Positions 11,390-25,100 of a DNA stretch of 64,000 bases are shown here, piece by piece. Under the pieces are notes generated by a model. The model searched no databases and was not told the origin of the DNA. It saw only the letters and a list, made by a program, of their open reading frames with translations. Made by a program: the position numbers and the translations under genes. How positions within the stretch are numbered: position 1 is the first letter of the stretch; each line of letters starts with the position of its first letter. Source of the DNA: Sphagnum compactum (taxonomy: Eukaryota; Bryophyta; Sphagnopsida; Sphagnales); NCBI GenBank assembly GCA_965153455.1, contig OZ234495.1, forward strand, positions 24,858,875 to 24,922,874, in the 5' to 3' direction.

Positions 11390-12008
11390 CTAATTAAAAA
11401 ATCATTTGACTATTATATTGACTAGTCAAAAGTACTAATCGAAATCACTAATCAAAAGTACTAGTCGAAATGACTAGTCAAAAATGTCAACTTAGGCTTG
11501 GTCAAAAAGTACATGGCCTAGTCACACTGGACATGTTAAAAATGACTTGTCCAAAATGATTAAGAGGTTTTTTTTTACGTTTGTCCAAAATGGGTCATTT
11601 TTGACCAAGATTTCTAGTAAAAAAAATAGGAATTTTAATAATGGTTGTAACAAAGATATTAGTGCCTTGAACTACATTTCATCTATCCAACATGCATTTA
11701 TCATCCATTTTTATGTTTTGTGATTCACAAAAGTAGTTGAACACAAGACTTAAAAAGTCAACACACCACCTCAGGAGGCACAACTATAGGCTATGTTATT
11801 TTCCCAATCAATGTTTCAACTATAATTCAATTGTAAACCCTTTAGTTGGGATTTACTTTCAATTGTCCACCAAAAAAGTAGATGGTTCAACTTACTTGGG
11901 AGCCCTAAATTATTTTTTTAAGATTTAAAAATCTGTAGTTGAAAATGTAGTCGAAAATGACATTAGGTTGAAAGCAATTGGTTGAAAAAGGGGAGGTTTC
12001 TACTAGTG
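11390..12008. mobile_element. Right end of a CACTA-like element
   Basis: TTTCTACTAGTG ends at 12,008 and matches the right terminus of the element at 1806-3005. Upstream, repeated short motifs (CTAGTCAAAAGTACTA, TAGTCGAAAT, TAGTTGAAAATG) resemble CACTA subterminal repeats. No matching CACTAGTAGAAA left end was found, so the element is truncated or its left end has decayed. Confidence 0.45.
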
Positions 12009-12329
12009 AAAGCTAGAAACATGTATTTATTTAATTTCAAACTAAAATATTAGTTTGGAACTTAACTGAACATGGTAAATGCAAAGAGGGTTGACTAATG
12101 GCTATCAAATTCAAACAATTTTGAATAAAACTTGCAAAATTATTTCCAATTTCTATATTTGCCTATAATGTTATGTGCTACATTTGGGTAAGTTTAAGGA
12201 CTTGAGGTGTATATGTTTATGTTAACCATAATATAATCACATATATAACAAAAAAATCATCTTGATATACAATCCTAGACTAATATAAATATAGATTTGC
12301 AATAAGAAACCAAATACATAATTAATGAC

Positions 12330-12795
12330 CAAAAACTTGCTACCTTTAAATCTTGACATTTCAAAGCAATTTTTATACATCTCATGCGAATACTTTGTGG
12401 CCACTTGGTATAACTTGTAAAAGCTTTCAATTAATCAAAACATTAGTAAATAACACAATTTGGAATTAGTAAAATAAAAGGACTAAAACTTTCTATTTTT
12501 AAATCTTGACATTTGGAAACAATTTTTATACATTTCATGTAAGAACCTGGTGGCCACCAAGTACAACTTGTTAACAAATAACACAATTATTGAAACATTA
12601 ACAAATAACACAATTTGGACTTAGTAAAATAAAAGGACTAAAATTTGTTACCTTTAAATCTTGACATTTCAAAGCAATTTTTATACATCTCATGCAAGTA
12701 CTTGGTGACCACCTAACAAGGTAAAAGCTTCAATTTATCAAAACATTAACAAATAATACAATTTGGACTTCGTAAAATAAAAGGACTAAAAAGAT
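12330..12795. repeat. ~153-bp tandem repeat, three copies
   Basis: TCTTGACATT starts at 12,351, 12,504 and 12,659 (spacing 153 and 155). Each unit also carries CAATTTTTATACAT, TGGCCACC-like sequence and GTAAAATAAAAGGACTAAAA. The array is AT-rich and non-coding. Confidence 0.75.
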
Positions 12796-13302
12796 TTTTG
12801 AGCATTAAGTCATCATTATATACCAAATAAAATAAAATTATGAAAGCTTGCAAGTTGGATTACTATCAAATTACATAGGTCCATATTAATATGACATATG
12901 CAACATATTAAAAATAAACATAAAGAAATTTCAATCATAGCAATACTCTTCTTTCAAGTTAAACAACAACCAAATTGCAATTTAAAAACAAGAATTAGTA
13001 GAAATCAAAATAATAATTACACACCAACAATCTCATTTGCATTAAGGTTTGGTTTGGCTTTAATTACATTATTAGCATTAATAATTATAATGCTATTGAT
13101 TGTGACAATATTTCTAGCAAGAAAGGAGAATATAACGAATGAAATGTCAACCCATTGTTTTGGGTTTGCCAAATTGCACTTCCATTTGTTCACCCAACAA
13201 TCTTGATACAATTTTTTATTGTTCCTTGCTCTTTTTCTCATTGGCACCCAACATTGAATATGAACATGTCCAAAATGATCAAATTTTTCATCCTTCACAA
13301 CT

Positions 13303-13974
13303 TCACTTTCCGCCCTTCCCATCCACATAGGACATAATTCCAAATCTACAAGCTTCACTAGAACAAAATCTCCAAGGCCCAGGTCTCAAAACGAAATGTA
13401 AACAACTAATCTTCAATGATGGTCGCATGTTTTCAGCACCACAATATGGAGTGATAACTAGGTCTTTAAGATCAACATCAACAATGAGGTTTGAATTTTG
13501 AGTTGGCAAAGGTTTTGACAACAACTCAAGGATGTTTTCTCAATAATCTAGGTATGGATCAAGCTTTTGAACATAGGGTTCATCCTTGCACATCCCTATC
13601 CCCCAAAACTCCATGTACTTCAAACGCCTAATGTTGATAAAATTTTCCTTTCCAATCAACTTGGTGGCATCATTCCTCAATATAAGGTCAAAAGAAACAA
13701 GATTTGAAAGTCTTTTTGACAACTTCAGATGACCTAAATCATCTACTTCCCACAATGGAATTGGAGGTCCATTTTTAGGACTCCATAGAACATTGGTAAG
13801 GGACATTTTGTATCGCATAACAAGCCACCCAACTGAATTATGAAAAGAAGGAAACAAATGCATGTCTCTACGCCCAACCAAGACTTTTGGCCCATCCTTT
13901 AAACATCCTTTCAAAACCCAACTTTTGAAGTTTAGGATTTTTTGGACAGCATTCCGCAACTTATCCCAAAGCAT
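13303..13974 (-). pseudogene. Minus-strand coding remnant, unknown (possibly LRR-like)
   Basis: A 144-codon ORF (13,974 to 13,540) starts MLWDKLRNAVQKILNFKSWV and contains LSNLVSFDLILRNDATKL and NIRRLKYMEFWGIGMCKDEP. After one stop the same orientation continues to 13,303 with NILELLSKPLPTQNSNLIVD and LKDLVITPYCGAENMRPSL. Leu-rich spacing and phrases like 'LxxLxxFDL' and 'IRRLKYMEFWG' vaguely recall leucine-rich-repeat regions of plant resistance-type proteins, but no NB-ARC motif or diagnostic residue is visible. It reads as a decayed gene fragment. Confidence 0.3.
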
Positions 13975-15107
13975 TCATCTTTTTCACAAGATGTGGTCTT
14001 TAGATGTCATTGTACTTGCTTAGCTATGTTTTTTTTTTATGTCCATTTTAGGCATGGAAGCACGACCCCAAATGGGCATTGGAAGAAAAGGCAAGATATT
14101 TTGTTATTTGTGTTCCTAGGCTCAATGGCCCTCTATGACCTCGTTTGACCTTGGGAAATTACTCAAAACAAATTGGCTACTCAATTCATTGTTTATTAAA
14201 AACTAAAAAAGAGGACCATATGGGTCCATGTAAAAATTAATAACCTCTCAAAAAAGCGTTAAAACTTGTTCATTTTGTGTTCCTTAAAAAGGAACCAGCA
14301 ATGTTCAAAAAGGAACCACTAATGTTACTTTCCTAAAAAAAATTTGTTGACTACTCATTAAGAATATTGCGACTTTATTTTTTGTAATTCTAATTGAAGT
14401 TTCAAATTCTACATGGCTTGGGTAATCTTTCGTACAAATTTGAAAAAAAAAGGTTTCTTTAGGTGATTTTTATTTTGACCTAAATTTGGGTGTGTCTAAG
14501 AATTTTGAGGTGTGATGTTTTTAGTGGTATCACTCAAGGATCCTTTTGCAAACTAATTTGAAGTAAGTTTAAAATAAGAGAGCCAATTTTATAAAGGTGG
14601 GCTTTCTGGTTAGGAGCTTGTGGCAATAACATAATGCATTAGTTGGGAGCTAGTTTGTTTCCCCAAGTTGGATTATAATAATCTTGCTAGGATGATAATT
14701 ATGTGTAGTTGTAGAATCAAGACAAATTGGTTGAAGGAGTTTTGACCATTTTGAATTAAATTTAAAAATTCCAATCATGTCCAAATTAAGAGTTTGATAC
14801 AACATGAAAAACTTGTTTTCATGAAGTTCATGTAAGAAAAAAACTTGGATGGGAAATCTATTGCACTCCAAAGTTGTAAACAATAGGTAAATGTTTCAAT
14901 TTTCAAAAAACCACAATAAATTTACTTTATGAAGGTGACAGGTTCAACAATTTCAAAAGAAATAATAAAAATTTCTTGATACGCCAAAGATCCCACTAAT
15001 TAGATGTAGTTGTGAGGAATTAGAATACATGTCCAAGAGTTTCATGAAATTCCATTATAGTCCAAATCAAGTAATCAAATAATCAACTTTAAAGCACATT
15101 AATTCAA

Positions 15108-15342
15108 GGTAATTTTTAAATTCACACCTTTTTTGGTTAAATTCACACCCTTTCTTCGCAGGTCCGATTATATGCAGATTAAATTTGAGTGTGTCTGTGG
15201 TCAATGAGGGCACAACTCGAGAACTTGCCCGCAGAAGTAATTGAACTGATAAAGGAACATACTCTTAAAGTTTAATCTGCATAAAATCGGACGCGCAAAA
15301 GGTGTGAATTTAACCAAAAAAGGTGTGAATTAAAAAATTTCC
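15108..15342. mobile_element. MITE with 8-bp target duplication (copy 1)
   Basis: This 235-bp element has long inverted arms of about 75 bp. It starts GGTAATTTTTAAATTCACACC and ends with the inverse (GGTGTGAATT...TTTCC). Inner arms carry TCCGATTATATGCAGATTAAA and TTTAATCTGCATAAAATCGGA. It is flanked by perfect 8-bp direct repeats TAATTCAA (15,100-15,107 and 15,343-15,350). The 8-bp duplication points to the hAT or P type of transposase as mobiliser. A second copy lies at 45,762. Confidence 0.85.
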
Positions 15343-16260
15343 TAATTCAAATTCATTGTCCAATTGTCCAATTAGATGGTGGAAAATAGGGTGAAATTTG
15401 AATTAAATGTTGCTCACCCCAAATTTTTTAAGTGGCATTCCTTATATATACAACTAATTATCCATGGATGTGTTTTGAATTCAAGCAAAACTCATTGGTG
15501 ATTGAAATAAATGTTATATGTTGGTGCTTGAATCAACAACATTTTGCACCCATTTTTGTATGATTGGTCCATAAGTCCATAAACATTATAAAGTTCAACC
15601 ATTGGCTCAAGTTTTCAGTTTTAAGATCAAATTGAATTAAAGATCTATTACCTATTTTAATTGATGAGGATTATTAGATTTTGAAATTGTTGTTTTCAGG
15701 TATTTGGGGGAGTGAGGACTTTTTTTACAAATTATAAGTAATTAATTTTGATGGTCATATTCTACACCATGAGTTGCATTGGTATTTTTTCAAAAATCTC
15801 AATTCGAATCTAATACTCTTGATAGTAATATGTTACAAATGTTGAATCAAAATTCAAGTTTTAATTAATTTAGCATATGATACAATATGATATGATATTA
15901 TTCTCAATTGATATTGTAAACTTAATTGGCAACACATTTGTAGAATATTGCCAAAACTGTCAAAAACCTTCCCAAAACTATAAACAACTCACTTGGAATG
16001 TGGCAAAATCTTTTCAAGGAAAATTTGAAGTGTTGTAGTTTTTTCTTAGAAAACAGGGAACTTCCGACATAATAGTTGGGTGGAAAAGATTTAACAATGA
16101 TTGGTGGCACATTGGTAGAAAACTTTGACTGAAAGGCCCATGAAAACCTACCTCAAAACTAACAACTCTCTTGAAATGCACCAAAATCTTTTCAAAACAA
16201 AATTAACTAAATTTTTCTTAGGAAACACAGAGGAAAATAATAATAATAATAATAATAAAA
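15343..16260. other. AT-rich spacer upstream of the oleosin gene
   Basis: No gene is seen. It ends with an (AAT)n microsatellite (16,238-16,258) just before the GC-richer oleosin promoter. Confidence 0.5.
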
Positions 16261-16269
16261 GCTAGCTAA

Positions 16270-16754
16270 CTGTCGCGCGCTTGGTGCGACGACACGTGAA
16301 ATGTGCATGCGAAGCTCCGCCAAACGGAACGTCTTCCCGCACGACGTGACGCGCAGTTCGTCGGCCGTCGCCGCGCTTGGATCGCTCCGCCCTTGGCTTG
16401 TTGGCTCTTGTAACTACCAGAGCTGTCCAGGCGCATGGCCTCGCATCCCATCGTCTCTACACATGCGTAGACACAATCACTGCGCCATGCACACGTGCCG
16501 ATCGTCAGTTCTCAAATCGTTCTTCTTTTCCCCCTTCTTGTTTCCTTAAGAAAATCTGATCAATCCCCATACCAGTGGTTCCTTATGCAACTCACAGTTT
16601 GTGAACATTTCGAGCTTTTCTATTGAGCTTTTGCTGTTGTCGTTGTTGTGGGATTTGAGTTCTCTTGTATAGTAGTAGCTGTACTAGTGTGTTGAGTTTG
16701 TTTGTGGTTGTTGTTGTTTTGGGGTTTGAGTTTCTTTTGTGTATTTGATCGATT
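16270..16754 (+). promoter_or_regulatory. Oleosin promoter and 5' UTR with RY and ACGTG elements
   Basis: A GC-richer block precedes the oleosin start. ACACGTG lies at 16,292-16,298, with GCATGC seven bases further on (16,305-16,310). CATGCA (RY element, 16,486-16,491) directly abuts CACGTG (16,492-16,497). RY plus ACGT elements are the binding sites of ABI3-type B3 factors and ABA-responsive bZIP factors in seed-type and desiccation-type promoters. The CT- and GTTGTT-rich 16,600-16,754 stretch is probably the 5' UTR. Confidence 0.6.
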
Positions 16755-17466
16755 ATGTCGTCCATGGATCAGAAGAGATCAGAGCAGTTGAAGGATCGAG
16801 CGCATGAGCTTTACTACAGGGCGCAGCAGAATGCACCCAACTCGCGTCAGATACTGGGGCTTGTTACCCTACTGGCGATAGGTGGTTTGCTGCTGTTGTT
16901 GGGAGGGTTGGCCATCACGGGGACTACCGTTACCGCGGTGCTCGCCACTCCCGTCCTCATCTTCTTCAGTCCCATTCTCATTCCGTTGGCCGTGGTGGCC
17001 TTCTTCACCATCGCAGGTCTGCTGGGAGCTGGCACCTTCGGCGTGGCCGTGTTGTCCGCCATCTCCTGGGCGTATAATTACTACAAGAATCGTCATCCCT
17101 TCGGGTCCGAGCAGGTACTGCTTCCAAACACCCATGCACGCATGCATGTTTTGCAAATCTTCTGTTGTTGTTGCAGATCCACACATGAATGAAACATGAG
17201 GAATTTAGGGTTTGATTGTCGATTTGCACACACGCATAATTATGCGTGCAGGAGTTGTGATATGAAGTTTTGAAAAACAATTTTTGTTTTTTTTACTTAC
17301 TCTATTGCTCTTGCTGAACAACATGTCATGTCATGGCATGCAGCTGGACGAGGTCCGCCATCGCCTTAGTGAGACTGCAAGCCAAATCAAGGAGAAGGCT
17401 CGAGGATACGGATCGGAAGCTAAAGGATTTGTGCAGTCCAAGACGGATACCAGTCTTGCAGCTTAA
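16755..17466 (+). CDS. Oleosin, two exons, 160 aa
   Basis: Oleosin is the structural protein of lipid droplets. Its hairpin inserts in the phospholipid monolayer and stops droplets fusing. Exons are 16,755-17,114 (120 codons, donor CAG|GTACTG) and 17,344-17,466 (40 codons plus TAA, acceptor GCATGCAG|CTGG). Residues 1-32 are a hydrophilic amphipathic N-terminus (MSSMDQKRSEQLKDRAHELY). Residues 33-105 form the long hydrophobic hairpin rich in Gly, Leu, Ala and Val. At its turn is the proline knot P66-x5-S72-P73-x3-P77, the family signature. The C-terminal tail (LDEVRHRLSETASQIKEKAR) is amphipathic. A 160-aa length is usual. The intron separates hairpin and tail. An internal ATG (codon 4) could also start. 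Upstream RY and ACGTG boxes suggest ABA or maturation control. Confidence 0.95.
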
Positions 17467-19104
17467 TAAGAGAAGATGATCAAACACTGTTTGCTAACTT
17501 CATGCAATATCATCTTCTATGGGTTGATCATCATCATCTTTCATGAGAGCTGGTGAGTCGTCATGACCAGAAATTAGGGTTTTGAGACATGGACTTCCGA
17601 AAGCTCGCTGCACATTTTTGGTAGGCACGAGAACGTATGGAGTTATAAGAATAATGTTGATGGGAGTGCAGTTAGCTGAGAGACATGGTACATTACGTAT
17701 GCAAATTCCTCATGAGACTCTGGTGATGTAAAAGTTTGTGATTCAAGTTATGGTTTCTGTTTCTCTGGTAGAATTTAAACAACAAACAATCACCTTCTAC
17801 AACATATGAATTGGGTCTGCAATATTTTAATGTGGAAAACACTGCAGACAGAACTTTGGAATTTAGATTGATGAAGGTGGTGAGTTATATATAATGCCTG
17901 GTCAACAACTGAGAACACACACACACACACATGATTTGCTCATGAAGCACTCTACAGAACATGGATTAAATTATGAGCATTTTTGTCAATCATTTGGGAT
18001 CAAGACATTACATGAGAGAATTTCTAGGAAATAGGTTACACTCAGAGAGTTTCTTAAAATATTTATTAATCTTTAAATGATCACTAAAATATCATTTTTA
18101 GGGAAAATATGAGTATTTTGTCACAAATTCCTTTACTTTAAAAAAATTGGCCATATTTTCCCAATTTGTGCACAAAAGGGAAATTTCGGCACATTTCAGT
18201 TGAGTTGGGCAAGTTCTTAACCAGTTTTCTACTACTTGGACAGTTTTTAAAAACCCATCACCAATGATTAATGCTCTGCTTGACTGCATGAAAGATGCAA
18301 TAGCCCAACAGCTATTGATACATACCCAAGAAGCAAAAAATGCTAAGGTAGCAGCTTATGGCTTGAAATTGATGCTACCTCCTGGGCTCTCAAGTATCAT
18401 AGACAGTGTTTAGACATTGGCAATTTGCATCATTGCAATACACAAATGGAGAAGAGAAGAGAGAGAGAGAACAAGCACCCTGACAATCAATATCACTTTA
18501 CTTGTTACACAACTCCATCAAGTACATGAATTTTTGGCAATTCCCAACACTTTCAAAACAGGTGGTACTAACTATCATCACCCTATTCCAGCTCCCACTT
18601 CTCATCTCCTCCACCATTATCTTTTATCACGACCAACAAAATTTCTGAGCTGGTTGGTAATTGCGGGCATTTCAGTACCATTTACAGTTTTGGCCTAGCA
18701 AATTATCATATTGCAACCAAATCTTTACTAACTTCTGTAACTTACTCCAGCTCAATGACCACTCCTGTACATGTGGTCACAACCAAAAACCCTAAACCCA
18801 CTTAGAAAGCAATGGCTCGTGTTTACAAAAACACTTGCAACTCTGTTTTGGTCATTTTTAGACAATAACAAGATAATCACCACTATTACCATTGTTTTTG
18901 TTTTTTCTTTTTTTGGGGGGGCATGAGAGTATTTATCAGCATTGGACATTACACAACAAACCTCATTTTTGTCATGGTCTTTTTTGGCTTGGGAAAGTGT
19001 GACCAACCAAGCATCTGTGGCAACAGAAGGTAGGACTTGCGCTTAATCAGGGAAGGGAGGAGAAAGAAAGGTGGACTTTTTTTACTTACTAATTTTTTTG
19101 CTGC
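17467..19104. other. 3' UTRs and spacer between convergent genes
   Basis: The oleosin (+) and SPS (-) genes converge here. 17,467 to about 17,780 is probably the oleosin 3' UTR. An (AC)n run lies at 17,914-17,931. Short ORFs show no protein features. Confidence 0.5.
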
Positions 19105-22100
19105 TTATTTAAGCGCATCAACTACATGCTCACATAGTGAACTTATGTCTACAGTGGTGATATTGGGTCCCTCACTCGGTGCTACATCAGACCTGTCATA
19201 ATTGCCAGGTACCCTCAACTTATGCTCAGAGCCACCACCTTGCACCGCATCTTTCACAATAATTGTCTTGTGTGTCCCTGACAATAACTCCTCGTAATCA
19301 GTGTCACCCGTTTCCCCAACAACCACAAACATATTTGCCACGTCCACATTCCATCGTGCAAAAAAGTACCTGCAGCCATAGATATTTTTCTTATTTCCAC
19401 TCTTTCATAAAAAATCTTCACATACATGGAGCAACGTAACATTAAGGGTTCTTCTGAAAGTTGCCTTGAGCCTGACTTCTGACTTCAAATCAGACAAAAA
19501 AGAGTTGTAGGGGAAGAAGAGAGTGTGTGTCGTGAATCTTTCTTCGTACCGGAGAGCTTGGGAGCGGGAAGCCAACAATGGCAGTGCATGAAGGCGAGTA
19601 CCATTGTGGGTGTACATAACATGGGATCGCAACCCTCTCATGCGCAGGCGCTGTCTGAGCTGATCCACTGGCAGTGCCTGTAACCATCATCATCAGCATC
19701 AGCATCTCCCATCTCGTCAGTTCATGAACAGCATTACTCCAACTGAAGGGAGTTTTGAAAACATAGATTTCACACTTGGCAACAAGAGAAGAGGTTGAGT
19801 GAGTGAGTGTGCACTTACAGCATCAGGCTTTGTGACCCGGTAAGCAAGGCAATGAGGATTACATGCTGTCTCATCCTCAACATAAATTGGGTTTTTGTTC
19901 TCAGTTTCCCCATCAGGTGATGTTAAACGGGGCATGGTTTTGCGAAGCCCATTGTAACCCCAGCGGTAGTCAATGTGGGATTGATAGTCAGCATCAGCTT
20001 GCAACTCTGTGTCAACACTGGAGTCTGCTGGATAGTAGAGCTCACTTCCACTGCTACAGACAAGTGCATCGAAATCATGGGGCGACAGCCCATTTGATGT
20101 CAATGCTGTCACAATTTCTGATACAGTGAGGGCAGAGGATAGGATTAAGCCCGTGGATCGCCCACCTGCCTCTGTGCGAATGGTCATCACAATATCTTGA
20201 ATGATTTTCACCAGCATCTCGCTAGGTTTCTGTGAAGAGGAATCATAACTGTCAACTGCAATCACCAAGAGACGCCGCCGCCTTTTCAGCATGTGAGCCT
20301 TTGACAGTGGTCCTGTTGTGACGGGTCTACGAGCAGCAGCATCAAAACTCATATCCTCATTCATGGACTCCAATCGACCACTCTGGGTACGCCTGCCAGA
20401 TTCATGTTTCCCTCCTTCACTACCAGCACTGCCAATAGAGTTTTCGCCATTTGTGTAGTTGTTTTCAGCACGCAAAGCTCGCTCCAATTCATCAGGGTTG
20501 GAGAGTGAAATAAGTCCAAGTTTATCACCATCCACAGAAAGGCGGAGCGATACATCCTGGGCATCACGTAAAGAATCCCCCTGGGATTCATCATCATCTT
20601 TTGCATCTTCCAAGGACATGTCAGTCTGCCATTGTGGCTGTCGCATGCGACATTGAGCAACACGAGTTAGATATGTGCGACAGTGTTCAGGCCATGAGTA
20701 CTGGTGAATATTTCGAAGCCCATTCTTACGGCACAGAGTCCACAGATTCCGGTCTGACACCAGCTTCAGTAAAGCTCTGGCAATCTCATTGTGATCATGT
20801 GGGTCTACCAATAAGCCATTGCTGAGTGTCTGCAAAAGAGAAATAAAGACCACCAGAAACCATTGCTCAAGCCCTAAAAACATCCCATAACATTTTCTTC
20901 TCAACAACAAAACTTGCAGAAGAAAGAAGGATCGTGATGCCATGATCCACAACAGTGGAGAATCCAGTCTTGGTATCCATTTACCCTAAGAGCGTAGTGC
21001 CAAAATGCTCGATTTAAAAATTTACAAAACATTTGCAAGAAGGTCACCAAGTTGCAATTGCCATTGACCTAATGCTTTGAAATTTCATGAGTAAATTTAG
21101 TCAACAAAGTATGAAAAAGTTCACAAAAGAACTCCATAAAACTTTTTTGTCAGCTTGCCAGCAAAATGCAATAAGGGCTTCAGTTCCTATTAGTCTATGG
21201 GACTAATGTTGCAAAGAAAGAAAGAAAGAAAGAAAGAAAGAAAACCTTATGAATGTCAACAGGACCTCCATTCTTCGTGGCCACCATTGGCAAACCATGT
21301 GCTGCTGCCTGTCCACCACCAGACACACACAACCAAAAAATTTCACCATTTCAGAAGCTTACTATTCCCCACCCCCATCCTATCAATTCTTGTGGGTTAA
21401 GTGCAAAACCTGTGAAACACCAGTCCATCATAACGGCAGTGCCAGTGCAACTTTTTCCTCAAACACTTCATAGTCAAACTCTAAAACTGTTGAAGAGAGC
21501 AAAAAACAGCCCCTTTCCTTTCGATGTCTAGAGGAATCACAAACCCTAATTGGAAACTCATAAGTCTTGTAAATGGTTGATCCACAAGTGTACCTCAATA
21601 AGTGTGAGACCAAATGGCTCCACCAAAGCAGGGTTGATAAAGACACCCTGCACATACATACATACATGCATGCATGGCCCACATTCAAAAGACAGATTTG
21701 GAAAACCCTAATTAGGGATTGGAAAAAGACAACTGTGCTCTCTATATATGCACAATATACACATACATATATACTAAAGAAGCAGAGTGCTGTTTTCCGT
21801 TTCAACACAAATGAAACAAACCTTTGTTTTTGCAGCCAGTCGGTAAATTTCAGGTACATCAAACTGGTTGTGGTGCTTTGGATACGCTACTTGCCCATAC
21901 AGATCATACTTATCAATCAACTTCAATGCCGTGGTTAGAACCATTCCATTGGAACCAGACATTTGGTCGATGTCATCACGATTGCCCATGATTAATGTCT
22001 GCAAGTGGGGAAAAAAAAAGAGTACATGGAAAAGTGTTATATTGTTTCTACAAAGCTCCTCCTTGCTGCGGAATAAATAATGGTTTTGAAACCAGAGAAA

Positions 22101-25100
22101 CCCACTTTTGTAAATAAAGGGGCATCATGAGTTTACTGCAGGAGGAAATGTTTGAGGAAAAAAAAATTTGTTTGCTCATAGCTCCATCTTCAGTTCTAAG
22201 CACAGCAATAGGAGGACGAATCGAAGGGGAGGGGGAATTAGGGTTTACCAGATTTGCCAACTCACGCAAGGGAGGACACTCCCCAAATGCCTTCAGCAAT
22301 GTTGTGATATTCTTTTTGGGGTCAGGACGTGCAAGCGCCAAAATCATGGGCTTGTGAGGGTTGGTGAAGAATCGCATTATCTGTTTTTCCCACAAAAACA
22401 AAACAAAACATACAAACAAAAAACAATTTTAAAAAAATATGCACATACCATCATATTCTCTTCCTCAAGCTAGCAACACCCCAACTTCTTTCTTCCACAA
22501 CAACCAAGACAATTTTATACTTACAAAACCTGGGGTCTTTGAAGGACAATCCTATGGCATGGCACAATATGTGGCAGGGGGGTCAAAATACCTCATCCCA
22601 AATTGGAGGTTTCACACGGGGTGAGATGGGTACAACATTAGTAGCATCACCCGTGAATGCAACCATGTCAATGTCGCCTTCTATGACATCACCCGCATCA
22701 GCAACCACCACAGTGCTAAAGTCCATCCCAGGTGGTATCACCTGCAGCCACAATTGCAGTACATCCCAGTGTGTTTTAGCACAACAAGTGATTGCCCAGA
22801 AACAAACAACAAGCAACTTTCTCTACAAGTGGACTGGTGCATGGTCCAGTCCAAATTAGGAGCTTCAGGGGAAAAACTTGATAGTATCTGGAGAATGTTT
22901 GCAACTAAATTTAGTTGTCTTGAGCTCAATATGGAAATCCTAAAAAAGGAGAGAAGAAATTACATACCACCATGCGGGGCATGTAGCGTCCATGGCAACT
23001 GACACCACGTCTGGCCCTTGCTCGTAGCACACGTTTCAACTTGACATCAAATCCATCATACAAGCCCCATTGCTCCTCAATCTCCTGTTTGGTACTGGTG
23101 ATGACCAACTCAGCTGCATCCAGTGACAACTCCTCTGCTTCAATGCGCCGCATGATTTTGTAGAAAGAGTTAATATCTTCTCTGGACTGACGCCCTTGCT
23201 TCAGCAGCTGCTCCAGCTTATTCCTCCCCAATGAATGACCTGTGAGCACCATGGGCACATTCAGAGCCCCCGAAAGCAGTGCCGCCGTGTCCCCAGCATC
23301 TGCGTAGTGACCATGGATCACATGTGGCCAAATGGGCTCTCCACCTGGAATCTGCTCACCCAGAACTCGTGCCATGTTCAGGACATGTGCAAGTGCACCA
23401 TCCACAAACTCTTGAATGTGGGGCCACAGCAATTCCTTCCGCAGGTATTGATCCCTGTGCAAAATCCCATCAGGCCAAAACCGCACTTTCTGTTATGCAA
23501 CAAGACTTGTTAATAGAGAAGTTAGATGTATTAGCATGGGTGTGACAATGCCTAGCATGGGTATATGTGAACTGTCACCTGCTTGCCAGAGAGAGAGAGA
23601 GAGAGAGAGAGAGACCATGAGCTCTACTGCATGCTATATATTAATTAGCAATTGATTCTGAGTAGTATCAAACCTGGGTCCACAAGGAATGCGGACAATG
23701 TAAGCACCACTGCTCTCACCGCCATCACTATCATAATTTGATCCAGAACTCAACATTTCAGTGGGCTCTCCGTAACTCCAGTCCACTTCAGGGTCACAAA
23801 TCTGACGTGTCAGTAGGTCGACCCGGTAGACTTCTGGCATCAGCGCCAGTGCCCTTGCAAACTCCACCACATACTTCACCTAGTCTCACCACCATAATAC
23901 CAGCACCAACCACCCCTTGAGAAATTTCTTCTAGAAATTATGATCTCTCATAATATCATGCACAAAAAACTACAAAGCGCTTAAACTTTTGTTGTTCTTT
24001 TGCACCTTCAATGTGTGTTCTAGATTTGAAAAAAATTGTAAGACGGCTATTGAGCCTAGTTGACCCACTACGCCATTTGGCGTCTTACTGACAACAAGCG
24101 TCTGCGCATGTACTTCTAGACAAAATAGAGCTGCTGAGACAACCACCAAAAAAATCAACCAACCTGTCCTCCTGTGTCAGAGTCACGACCAAGCTCCATG
24201 TTTTCTCCACGCACCAGACCATGTAAGCTGCAGTAATAAACATGGGACCTGAGTTGTGAGCAAAAATGATTGAACTTAATATAACATCGTCAACCCTGGA
24301 TCAACATTGTTTCTCCAAGGGTTAAGGACTTGATCTTGACCACTCTTATCCTCACTTTCCTTCACACAATCTATGATGCTCTCGAGCTTTCAAACCTAAA
24401 AATACTTAGCTATAACACTGACTGATGGATGCTCATCAGGCTTATGATGAAGAGCAACTAGAGAGACCCATCCATACATCTAGCTGAATTCACAGTGGTA
24501 ATTTTTCTAGCATCAAAGTCCAAACCTGCACAAAAGAGATTTCAATTTGCAGATTTTTGGAAGATTTTGACTTCGTAGGAGACTAATAGCACCTCATTCA
24601 TCGAGTTACACTTTCTTGCTGAAATACACTTTACTGAAAAGCATAAAAAGAAAATTTGTCAAAAACATGGAAACATGCAATTTTTTCTGTAATTGGTGTG
24701 GATCTTCTTCTTATTATTCCACTCTTGCTTGTGAGGTAGCGCAGCAGCTACTTAACATGGTGTGCTTTTCTCAACTTTAGAAAACAATTTTCTTTTTCAG
24801 AGTTGGGTTTGGCAGTTCAGTTTCAGCAGAAGTATAGACCTGATCAATACAATGTACAAGCGTTTCACCGAAGCTGCCGCTGGATCCCGATTCACCTTCT
24901 CAAGCTTCTTATGCTCCTCCCCATCAGCAGCCAATAAGAGAGGGGCACCATTCACTGCTTTAGGTATACTAGATTCCAAAGCTGTGGTGTCCTTGTTCTC
25001 ACCTTCTGACAAGTAATCCCACATCTCCTCAGTGGCAACTTTGCGGCCTTGCTCCCGCTCCATGTGTCGCTGTGCCAACCTATGTGCATCTTGCCATTCA

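Noticed and set aside
16847-17280. Long antisense and shifted ORFs over the oleosin
   Set aside because: Shadows of the GC-rich oleosin exon; the plus frame has the proline knot and proper splice sites.
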